Part shown: piece after piece, positions 26,607 through 33,211 of the stretch | How positions within the stretch are numbered: position 1 is the stretch's first letter | How the letters are laid out: the number at the start of each line of letters is the position of its first letter | Source: Tidjanibacter sp. | GTDB lineage: Bacteria; Bacteroidota; Bacteroidia; Bacteroidales; Rikenellaceae | DNA length: 44,225 nucleotides | Reading direction: 5' to 3' | Assembly (NCBI GenBank): GCA_017628305.1 | Contig: JAGBZI010000021.1 | Location: 1 to 44,225, forward strand | Notes under the pieces: generated by a model | Seen by the model: only the letters and a program-made list of their open reading frames with translations | Told to the model about the DNA's origin: nothing | Database searches by the model: none | Made by a program: the position numbers and the translations under genes

Positions 26607-27185
26607 ATGAAGTATCTCGTAGTAGGATTAGGAAATATTGGTGCCGAGTATGACGGCACACGACACAACGCCGGTTTTGATGTGGCCGACAAACTCGTGG
26701 AGGGTGCCGGCGGCACCTTCACCCCCGACCGCTATGCCTCCAAGGCAGAGATTCGTTGGAAAGGACGCACACTCGTGGTGGTGAAACCCTCGACTTACAT
26801 GAACCTCAGCGGCAAAGCTGTGAGGTACTGGATGGATAAGGAGAACATACAGAGGGAGAACCTCATTGTTGTGGTGGACGACATCGCTATCCCTGTGGGT
26901 ACCATGCGTATTAGGGCCAAGGGTAGCGACGGTGGCCACAATGGACTCAAGAATATCGACGCTCTGTGTGGCGGCAACAACTACGCACGCATCCGCATGG
27001 GTGTGGGTGGCGACTTCCCACAGGGCCATCAGGTAGATTTTGTGTTGGGCAAGCTCTCGGCCGAGGAGAGGGTGGAGTTCGACAAGTCGGTGGAGGCCGC
27101 TGTGGCCGCCATCAAGGACTTCGCCACCATCGGCATCGAGCGCACAATGAATGCCCACAACCACAGGAAAAAGTCGAATGCCTAA
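26607..27185 (+). CDS. pth: Peptidyl-tRNA hydrolase
   Basis: Pth frees tRNA from drop-off peptidyl-tRNAs. From ATG 26607 the 192 residues begin KYLVVGLGNIGAEYDGTRHN with the catalytic His, followed by the landmarks KPSTYMNLSGKAVRYW, VVVDDIAIPVGTMRI and KGSDGGHNGLKNI. The C-terminal lid follows. The frame is also open from ATG 26550 (MLGALFTKLFSSKRREPDC). That start would be nearly leaderless relative to the promoter, and the family normally begins at the MKYLVVG methionine. The choice between them is the only uncertainty. Confidence 0.95.
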   Translation: MKYLVVGLGNIGAEYDGTRHNAGFDVADKLVEGAGGTFTPDRYASKAEIRWKGRTLVVVKPSTYMNLSGKAVRYWMDKENIQRENLIVVVDDIAIPVGTMRIRAKGSDGGHNGLKNIDALCGGNNYARIRMGVGGDFPQGHQVDFVLGKLSAEERVEFDKSVEAAVAAIKDFATIGIERTMNAHNHRKKSNA

Positions 27186-27188
27186 CGG

Positions 27189-27434
27189 GTGCCAGATTGG
27201 CACTTCTACCATGTCAATTCTTTGCGCGGGTAGTGCTCATCTTTGCATGGGCGGTGAAGAAACTTGGGTAGAGGCTGGCATAGCAATACGCAGTATCGCA
27301 CAGAAATTTTTGGGCGACTTTTGTGCCAGAATGGCACTTTTGTGCAGGGATTTCTTTGTATGGGTAGTGCAGAAGTTGGGTAGACACGGGCATAGCGATA
27401 CGCAGTATCGCACAAAAATTTTTGGGCGACTTTT
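27189..27434. repeat. Nested duplicated intergenic unit between pth and rpe
   Basis: Two diverged copies, about 27189-27322 and 27323-27434. Each has the dyad GTGCCA-N3-TGGCAC (27189-27203; 27323-27337) and a second dyad centred on ATACGCAGTAT (27283-27299; 27395-27411, the latter perfect). Each ends with TTTTTGGGCGACTTTT. Copy 1 has an extra internal 21-bp duplication around CTTTGCGCGGGTAGTG (27220, 27241; single in copy 2 at 27354). An open frame crosses the area but looks like repeat, not protein. Confidence 0.85.
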
Positions 27435-27482
27435 TATAAAAAGTCGCGAAATAAAAAGTCGCGAAACAAAAAGTCGCGAAAG
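27426..27482. repeat. 22-bp palindrome followed by three 15-bp tandem repeats before rpe
   Basis: A perfect 22-bp palindrome (27426-27447, GCGACTTTTT and its complement) runs into three units of AAAAAGTCGCGAAAN (27438-27452, 27453-27467, 27468-27482). They end 29 nt before the rpe ATG and so lie in its leader or promoter region. Confidence 0.9.
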
Positions 27483-27511
27483 AAAGGAAACAACTAAAAC
27501 TACAAAATAGT

Positions 27512-28168
27512 ATGAGCAACAAGCGTATAGTTTCGCCTTCGATGTTGTCGGCCGACTTTGGCCACCTCGAGAGGGACACCAAGATGATTGACCGCAGTCG
27601 TGCGGAGTGGGTGCATATTGATGTTATTGACGGAGTGTTTGTCCCCAACATCTCGTTTGGCTTTCCTGTGTTGAAGGCCATCACCTCGGCCACGGAGAAG
27701 TTCATGGATGTTCACCTGATGATTGTTGAGCCCGAGAAGTATGTGGGGCGCTTTGCGGATGCGGGTGCCGACCTTGTGACCTTCCATTGGGAGGCGACGG
27801 AGGATGTTGAGGGGTGCATCAATCTCATCCGCGAGAAGGGGGTGAAGGTGGGTGTGTCGATTAAGCCCAAGACCCCTGTGAGTGTACTGGAGGATATTTT
27901 GCCCAAGATTGACTTGGTGCTCATCATGAGTGTGGAGCCCGGCTTTGGTGGCCAGAGCTTCATTGAGGGCAGCACCGAGAAGGTTGCCGAGCTGAGGGCG
28001 ATGATTGAGCGCAAGGGGTTGGATGTGATGATTGAGATTGATGGTGGTGTGAGCCGCCACAATGCCCGCGAGCTCTATGAGGCAGGATGCGATGCTCTTG
28101 TGGCGGGCAGTGCAGTGTTCAAGGCTGCGGACCCCGAGGCAGAGATTGTGGCAATTCTGGAGGCGTAG
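27512..28168 (+). CDS. rpe: Ribulose-phosphate 3-epimerase
   Basis: Rpe interconverts ribulose-5-phosphate and xylulose-5-phosphate in the pentose phosphate pathway. The 218-residue TIM barrel shows VSPSMLSADFGHL, metal-binding HIDVIDGVFVPNISFGFPVL, DVHLMIVEPEKY, VLIMSVEPGFGGQSFI, EIDGGVSRHNARELYEAG and VAGSAVFKA. The metal-site Met of the usual DVMDG motif is Ile here. The ABC-F gene follows after 75 bp. No TAnnTTTG box is evident; the upstream 300 bp is repeat. Confidence 0.97.
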   Translation: MSNKRIVSPSMLSADFGHLERDTKMIDRSRAEWVHIDVIDGVFVPNISFGFPVLKAITSATEKFMDVHLMIVEPEKYVGRFADAGADLVTFHWEATEDVEGCINLIREKGVKVGVSIKPKTPVSVLEDILPKIDLVLIMSVEPGFGGQSFIEGSTEKVAELRAMIERKGLDVMIEIDGGVSRHNARELYEAGCDALVAGSAVFKAADPEAEIVAILEA

Positions 28169-28199
28169 ATTTTGGTCCAACGACCAACTACTTGTCGGC

Positions 28200-28241
28200 C
28201 TGATAACTGATAACTGAAAACTGACAACTGATAACTCAAAA
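28200..28241 (+). repeat. CTGATAACT tandem leader element before the ABC-F gene
   Basis: Five degenerate 7-10-bp units (CTGATAA, CTGAAAA, CTGACAA) end in CTGATAACTCAAA, 3 nt before a GTG start. The last 13 bases are identical to those before the TrmH-family gene at 6945. Confidence 0.75.
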
Positions 28242-28243
28242 AG

Positions 28244-30181
28244 GTGGTTTCGATAGATAATGTTACAGTAAGTTTTGGAGGTTGGGACCTCTTCAAGGAG
28301 ATTTCGCTCCTCATCAATCCCCGCGACCGCATCGGTTTGGTGGGTAAGAATGGTGCGGGCAAAACCACCCTTCTGAAGGTCATCATGGGCATGCAGCCCC
28401 CCACCTCGGGTGTGGTCACCATGAGTGGCGACACGACCCTCGGCTACCTCCCCCAGCAGATGAAGGTGCACGACACCACGACTCTTGTGGAGGAGACGGC
28501 CAAGGCTTTCGAGGAGGTGCTGTTCCTCGAGAGGGAGATGGAGCGCCTGACGGCCGAGATTGCCGCGCGTGAGGACTATGAGAGTGAGGAGTATGGCGAG
28601 TTGGTGCACCGCCTCAGCGAGGCCACCGAGCGCCACAACTTGTTGGGGGGTGAGAGCCGCGATGCGCAGATTGAGCGCACACTCCTCGGCTTGGGCTTCA
28701 AGCGCGAGGACCTCACGAAGCCCACAAGTACCTTTAGTGGTGGCTGGAGGATGCGTATCGAGCTGGCCAAGCTACTGCTGCAACGCCCCTCGGTCTTCCT
28801 CCTCGACGAGCCCACCAACCACCTCGATATAGAGAGTATCCAGTGGCTCGAGGGCTACCTGAAGGACTACCCCGGTGCGGTGTTGCTCATCTCGCACGAC
28901 AGGGATTTTCTGGACAATGTGACCAACCGCACCGTGGAGCTGTTGCTGGGTAAGGTCTACGACTATAAGGTGCCCTACACCCAGTATGTGCAGCTCCGCA
29001 AGGAGCGCAGGGAGGCGCAGATTGCTGCCTACAACAACCAGCAGCGCCTTATTGAGAAGAGCGAGGAGTTCATCGAGAAATTCCGCTACAAACCCACCAA
29101 GAGTAATCAGGTGCAGAGCCGTATAAAACAGCTCGAGAAGCTCGATCGTATAGAGATTGACGAGGAGGACCTCAGCGCGCTGAACCTCAAGTTCCCTCCT
29201 GCACCTCGCAGTGGCCAAATTGTGGCCGAGCTGAAGGAGGTGGGGAAGAGCTTTGGTGCCAAGAGGGTCTTTGGAGGTGCCGACTTCACCATCGAGAAGG
29301 GTGATAAGATTGCATTTGTGGGTCGCAATGGCGAGGGTAAGACAACCCTTGCACGCATCCTCATCGGTGAGCTGGAGCCCTCGGAGGGTAGCGTGAAGGT
29401 GGGTGCCAATGTGAGCATCGGTTACTATGCGCAAAATCAGGACGACCTGATGGATGGCGACTTCACCGTCTACGACACCCTCGACAAGGTGGCTGTGGGA
29501 GATATTCGCACCAAGCTGAGGGATATCCTCGGAGCCTTCCTCTTCCGTGGTGAGGATGTCGATAAGAAGGTGAGGGTGCTCTCCGGTGGCGAGCGTTCGA
29601 GGCTTGCCATGGCCCGCATGATGCTTTCGCCCCACAACCTGCTGGTGCTCGACGAGCCCACCAACCACATGGATATGCGCTCGAAGGATATCCTCAAGGA
29701 GGCCATCCGCAACTACGACGGCACGCTGGTGGTTGTGTCGCACGATAGGGAGTTCCTCGATGGGGTGGTGGACAAGATTTACGAGTTCCGCGACGGCGGT
29801 GTGAAGGAGTATCTGGGCGGCATACGCTACTTCCTCGAGAAGCGCCGCATAGAGGATATGCGCCAGATTGAGGTGAAGGAGGTGGTGGCCAAGGAGCAGA
29901 AGTCGGCCGCCGGCAAGGAGGAGTACCTCGCCAAGAAGGAGAACGAGAAGCTTGTGCGCAAAACCCAGCGAGCAATCGAGGAGCGAGAGGCAAAGATTAT
30001 GGCCCTCGAGGAGGAGATTGCCCAGTGGGATGCGCGCATTGCCGACCCCGAAGCTCACGGCATCGACCTCTCGGATAGCAAGGTCTTTGAGGAGTACAAC
30101 GCCCTGAAACAGAGGCTTGCCTTCGAGGAACACGAGTGGGAGAAACTCTGCTATGAGCTCGAATTGTTGCAGGAAAATTGA
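28244..30181 (+). CDS. ABC-F family ATP-binding protein (translation factor type)
   Basis: ABC-F proteins bind the ribosomal E-site region and modulate translation. There are no membrane helices. The 645 residues hold two nucleotide-binding domains. NBD1 has Walker A GKNGAGKTTLLK near residue 36 and STFSGGWRMRIELAKLLLQR with FLLDEPTNHLD. NBD2 has GRNGEGKTTLAR near 360 and VLSGGERSRLAMARMML with LVLDEPTNHMD. A basic, helical interdomain linker sits between them (about 225-300), and a C-terminal coiled coil at about 555-645. GTG 28244 is the only start that fits. The subfamily (Uup, YdiF or EttA-like) is not certain; the C-terminal coil favours Uup/YdiF. Confidence 0.93.
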   Translation: MVSIDNVTVSFGGWDLFKEISLLINPRDRIGLVGKNGAGKTTLLKVIMGMQPPTSGVVTMSGDTTLGYLPQQMKVHDTTTLVEETAKAFEEVLFLEREMERLTAEIAAREDYESEEYGELVHRLSEATERHNLLGGESRDAQIERTLLGLGFKREDLTKPTSTFSGGWRMRIELAKLLLQRPSVFLLDEPTNHLDIESIQWLEGYLKDYPGAVLLISHDRDFLDNVTNRTVELLLGKVYDYKVPYTQYVQLRKERREAQIAAYNNQQRLIEKSEEFIEKFRYKPTKSNQVQSRIKQLEKLDRIEIDEEDLSALNLKFPPAPRSGQIVAELKEVGKSFGAKRVFGGADFTIEKGDKIAFVGRNGEGKTTLARILIGELEPSEGSVKVGANVSIGYYAQNQDDLMDGDFTVYDTLDKVAVGDIRTKLRDILGAFLFRGEDVDKKVRVLSGGERSRLAMARMMLSPHNLLVLDEPTNHMDMRSKDILKEAIRNYDGTLVVVSHDREFLDGVVDKIYEFRDGGVKEYLGGIRYFLEKRRIEDMRQIEVKEVVAKEQKSAAGKEEYLAKKENEKLVRKTQRAIEEREAKIMALEEEIAQWDARIADPEAHGIDLSDSKVFEEYNALKQRLAFEEHEWEKLCYELELLQEN

Positions 30182-30229
30182 AAAATGTCTGTCTAACGCA
30201 CGAACGACTTTCCCAACTTTCTTACAACC

Positions 30230-30274
30230 CCCTAATCTCCCTAATTTCCCTAAACTCCCTAAACTCCCTAATAA
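30230..30274 (+). repeat. Five 9-bp CCCTAAACT-type tandem repeats before rlmB
   Basis: Five consecutive 9-bp units beginning CCCTAA (30230, 30239, 30248, 30257, 30266) lie in the 123-bp gap between the ABC-F gene and rlmB. They are pyrimidine-rich and are followed by a run of A. Confidence 0.85.
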
Positions 30275-30279
30275 AAAAA

Positions 30280-30300
30280 CTGACAACAGAAAACTCCAAA
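30280..30300 (+). repeat. CTGACAAC-type leader element before rlmB
   Basis: CTGACAACAGAAAACTCCAAA lies 4 nt before ATG 30305. It resembles the elements ending at 6940 and 28241 in sequence and in distance to the start codon. Confidence 0.5.
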
Positions 30301-30304
30301 ATAG

Positions 30305-31237
30305 ATGGATAACGAATTTTTGAAAGACAAGAGGGTGAGGAGCAAGCAGACTCCCTATACCCCCACCGCAGAGCCCGAGTATGTTGAGGCTCGCGACCTT
30401 AATTGGGAGGAGCGCACCCGCTCGGCCCAGCGCGACAGCCGCCCCGCAGCGGAGCGCAAACCACGCACAAGCGAGCCCCGAGAACGCAAGGAGAGGGGCG
30501 GCGAGGAGAACATCGTCTATGGATTGAGGCCTGTGATTGAGGCTATCGAGACCGATAAGCAGATTGAGAAACTCTATGTGCGCAAGGGTGCCGAGGGTCA
30601 GCTTATGGCCGACCTCAAGGACCTCTGCTACCGCAGCCGCATACGCTATCAGGAGGTGCCCGTGGAGAAGCTCAACCGCCTCACCCGTGGTAATCATCAG
30701 GGTGTGGTGGCAGTCATCGCCCCCATCGCCTATGTTGAGCTGGAGGATATTCTGGACCGCATCCCCGAGGATGAGAAGGCGTTGATTGTGGTCTTCGATG
30801 GTGTGACCGATGTGAGGAACTTTGGTGCCATTGCCCGCTCGGCTGAGTGCGCAGGTGCCCACGGCCTCATCTGCCCCCTGAAGAACTCCGCACCTGTGAA
30901 TGGCGACGCCATCCGTGCTTCGGCAGGCGCCCTCACCCGCATCCCTGTGCATCGTGCGGGCAGCATTCGCAACACGCTCAAAACTCTCGCACAGGCGGGT
31001 ATGAAGATTGTGGCCGCCACCGAGAAGGCAGATACAATTCTCTTCGACGCCGACCTCACAGGGCCCACAGTGTTGGTGATGGGCAACGAGGAGAGCGGCA
31101 TCAGCAAGGAGGTTCTGAAACTCTGCGACTGCAAGGCGGCCATCCCCATGGTGGGAGCCATCGAGTCGCTCAATGTGGCTGCCGCAGCCGCCGTCATGCT
31201 CTTCGAGACTGTGCGTCAGCGCTTCTGCCAGCAGTAG
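30305..31237 (+). CDS. rlmB: 23S rRNA (guanosine-2'-O)-methyltransferase RlmB-like
   Basis: A SPOUT enzyme expected to methylate G2251 of 23S rRNA. The first 68 residues are a highly charged, Arg/Lys/Glu-rich extension absent from E. coli RlmB. The SpoU substrate-binding domain begins at ENIVYGLRPVIEAIETDKQI. The catalytic motifs are VFDGVTDVRNFGAIARSAEC, VLVMGNEESGISKEVL and IPMVGAIESLNVAAAAAVML. It totals 310 residues. The YgjP-like gene starts 1 bp after its stop, so translational coupling is likely. Confidence 0.93.
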   Translation: MDNEFLKDKRVRSKQTPYTPTAEPEYVEARDLNWEERTRSAQRDSRPAAERKPRTSEPRERKERGGEENIVYGLRPVIEAIETDKQIEKLYVRKGAEGQLMADLKDLCYRSRIRYQEVPVEKLNRLTRGNHQGVVAVIAPIAYVELEDILDRIPEDEKALIVVFDGVTDVRNFGAIARSAECAGAHGLICPLKNSAPVNGDAIRASAGALTRIPVHRAGSIRNTLKTLAQAGMKIVAATEKADTILFDADLTGPTVLVMGNEESGISKEVLKLCDCKAAIPMVGAIESLNVAAAAAVMLFETVRQRFCQQ

Positions 31238-31238
31238 T

Positions 31239-31787
31239 ATGGCACCTGTGGGCTACACCGTTGAGGTTGTGAGGAGCCGTCGGGCGCGGCGTATATCGTT
31301 GCGTGTGACCCCCGAAGGGAGGGTGAGGCTCATCATTCCGTGGTGGGGCTCCAAGAGGGTTGCACTTGCATGGGCCGAGAGTCGCAGGGAGTGGATAGAG
31401 CGCGCCCTCGAACGAGCTCGGGCCCGCCGCAGCGAGTGCCCGCCAATGACCCCACGAGAGGTTGAAGAGCTGCGCAAGGTGGCCAAGGTGAGGTTGCCGC
31501 AGACTCTGGAGAGGGTCTCGGCGCGCACGGGGCTTCGTTATGGGAGGCTCACGATTCGCAATAGTCGCTCGAGGTGGGGTAGCTGTTCGTCGGAGGGCAA
31601 CATCTCCCTCTCGCTCCACTTGGCACGCCTGCCGGAGGAGTTGGTGGAGTATGTCTGCGTACACGAACTCTGCCACACGGTGCACCACAACCACTCGGCC
31701 GAGTTCCACTCTCTTGTGAACCTCCACACGGCCGGCCTCGAAAAAGAGCTTGCAAAACAACTAAAAAATTACATTCCCGGGCGGTAA
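31239..31787 (+). CDS. YgjP-like metallopeptidase-domain protein (DUF45/M48 type)
   Basis: The start is ATG 31239, one base after the rlmB stop, giving 182 residues; the open frame reaches back inside rlmB without support. An N-terminal segment (VEVVRSRRARRISLRVTPEG) and a helical middle precede the conserved IRNSRSRWGSCSSEGNISLS. A zinc motif, HELCHTVHHNHSAEFHSLV, matches the HExxH...HS.EF pattern of the YgjP family. The function is unknown; the family is often called a metal-dependent hydrolase. No signal peptide is present. Confidence 0.9.
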   Translation: MAPVGYTVEVVRSRRARRISLRVTPEGRVRLIIPWWGSKRVALAWAESRREWIERALERARARRSECPPMTPREVEELRKVAKVRLPQTLERVSARTGLRYGRLTIRNSRSRWGSCSSEGNISLSLHLARLPEELVEYVCVHELCHTVHHNHSAEFHSLVNLHTAGLEKELAKQLKNYIPGR

Positions 31788-31812
31788 ATGTTTCTTTTTT
31801 CAGAAATTTTCG

Positions 31813-31820
31813 TACCTTTG
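31813..31820 (+). promoter_or_regulatory. Promoter -7 box for the arginine deiminase family gene
   Basis: TACCTTTG, 26 nt before ATG 31847, with a TTTC 18 nt upstream as a weak -33 candidate. Confidence 0.6.
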
Positions 31821-31846
31821 AAAAACTGACACAAAACCATAAAACT

Positions 31847-33028
31847 ATGATAATCTTAATGCACGAACCCACCGATGAGCTTTTCCTCGGTGTAATGCAT
31901 CCCGATGCAGCACTCTTCTCGGACTATTTCGACATCGAGCTCGCTGCCAAGGAACACGCAGCCTACCGCGCTGCTCTCGAGCGTTTCGGAGCCAAGGTGC
32001 TCACCGTACGCCAAATTCTGCTGGAGGGTACCCTCGACAAGGAGGGCCGCCCTGTGGAGGGCAAGGAGCTCAACGACCTGAGGGCCTTCGCCTCCCGTTT
32101 CCTCACCTATAACACCTCCAATATCCCCGACGAGGCCAAAGCGCAGGAGCGCTACAAGAAGATGATTGTCGACAGGGCTCATCCCAAGGATTTGGTGAAG
32201 ATGATTATGCTTCAGCCCGAGATTGTGCTCACCTACACCGAGAGCAACACCGGCTTTGCGGCCACCTACATCCAGCGACCCATCATGAACATCTTTTTCA
32301 TGAGGGACCAGATGATTTCGACCGCTAAGGGTATCGTCATCGGTCGTATGAACTCCGCACAGCGTCAGTTGGAGTGTGAGATTGCCGAGTTCTGTCTTCA
32401 CAAAATCGGCTTCCCCCCCATCTACCACATCACCGGCGAGGATGCCTTCCTTGAGGGTGGCGACTTCCTCCCCTTCGGCGACTATGCCTTCATCGGCCGA
32501 GGTTTGCGCACCACACAGGCTGCCATTGACCAGCTCATGGAGAACGACCTGCTGGGTGCCAATAAGGTGGTGGTGGTTAAGGATATCTGGGGTGAGCAGG
32601 AGCAGATGCACCTCGACACCTACTTCAACATTATCGACCGCGACCTGTGTACCCTCTCCGAGGCACGCTATCTGGCTGCCAAGGGCGACCCCCAGTATCT
32701 GAAAATCGACATCTGGGAGCGCGAAGCACCCGGCGAGCCCTACCGCAAGGCCTTCAGCGACATCTCCTTTGTGGACTTCATTGAGGATGAGCTGAAGATG
32801 AAGGTTATCCCCATCCAGCGCAGCGACGAGCTCACCTATGCCAACAACTTCCTCAATGTTGCTCCTCGCAAGATTATGGCTGTTGCCGGTCAGTCGGTGG
32901 AGCTTCAGGAGGCCTTCAAAGCCAACTTTGTGGATGTCACTTGGGTGCCCCTCACCAACCTTACCAAGGGTTATGGTGCTGCCCACTGCATGACACAGAT
33001 TCTTGACGATGGCGATGTCCTCTTCTAA
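31847..33028 (+). CDS. Arginine deiminase family protein
   Basis: Arginine deiminase hydrolyses arginine to citrulline and ammonia. All residues expected for the guanidine-modifying active site are visible in the 393-residue protein: FMRDQM near 150, LEGGDF near 202, HLDTYF near 254 and the nucleophile Cys in AHCMTQIL near 381. The overall order matches ArcA rather than the shorter DDAH enzymes. No carbamate kinase, ornithine transcarbamylase or antiporter gene is nearby, so a complete deiminase pathway is not encoded here and the true substrate could differ. It has its own promoter and ends in a two-hairpin element plus a second terminator. Confidence 0.85.
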   Translation: MIILMHEPTDELFLGVMHPDAALFSDYFDIELAAKEHAAYRAALERFGAKVLTVRQILLEGTLDKEGRPVEGKELNDLRAFASRFLTYNTSNIPDEAKAQERYKKMIVDRAHPKDLVKMIMLQPEIVLTYTESNTGFAATYIQRPIMNIFFMRDQMISTAKGIVIGRMNSAQRQLECEIAEFCLHKIGFPPIYHITGEDAFLEGGDFLPFGDYAFIGRGLRTTQAAIDQLMENDLLGANKVVVVKDIWGEQEQMHLDTYFNIIDRDLCTLSEARYLAAKGDPQYLKIDIWEREAPGEPYRKAFSDISFVDFIEDELKMKVIPIQRSDELTYANNFLNVAPRKIMAVAGQSVELQEAFKANFVDVTWVPLTNLTKGYGAAHCMTQILDDGDVLF

Positions 33029-33043
33029 ATAGAGTATATTATC

Positions 33044-33117
33044 GGTGAGTCTTCACCAAAAGAGAGAAAGCGGAGTCCTCAGTTTGCGTTAAGCAAATTG
33101 AGGACTCCGCTTCTTTA
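33044..33117 (+). terminator. Two-hairpin 3' element, copy B (after the arginine deiminase family gene)
   Basis: Small hairpin GGTGA-GTCT-TCACC (33044-33057), then a 20-bp stem with a single G-U change (33068-33087, 33093-33112), apex GTTTGC-N5-GCAAA, and a T-rich tail. It shares layout and apex with copies at 10815-10888 and 42591-42662. Confidence 0.85.
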
Positions 33118-33138
33118 TTTTGCAAAAACTCCCTTACT

Positions 33139-33179
33139 AAGCTGCGCTTTCTAAGCGGTCAGCTTTTTTTTGGGGGGGG
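33139..33179 (+). terminator. Second plus-strand hairpin with T8 then G8 tract
   Basis: An imperfect hairpin (33139-33165, CGCTT/AAGCG core) is followed by eight T and then eight G (33164-33179). It could act as a back-up terminator. The adjoining homopolymers are unusual for this sequence. Confidence 0.5.
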
Positions 33180-33211
33180 TAACATCGAACGACTTTTGCC
33201 CGCTCTCCGCC

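Noticed and set aside
27438..27482. Three short direct repeats considered as a CRISPR remnant
   Set aside because: The units are contiguous 15-mers without spacers, and no cas genes are present.
27151..27510. 119-codon plus-strand frame spanning the repeat region before rpe
   Set aside because: Its translation mirrors the nucleotide duplications and 15-bp repeats, it starts inside pth, and it resembles no protein.
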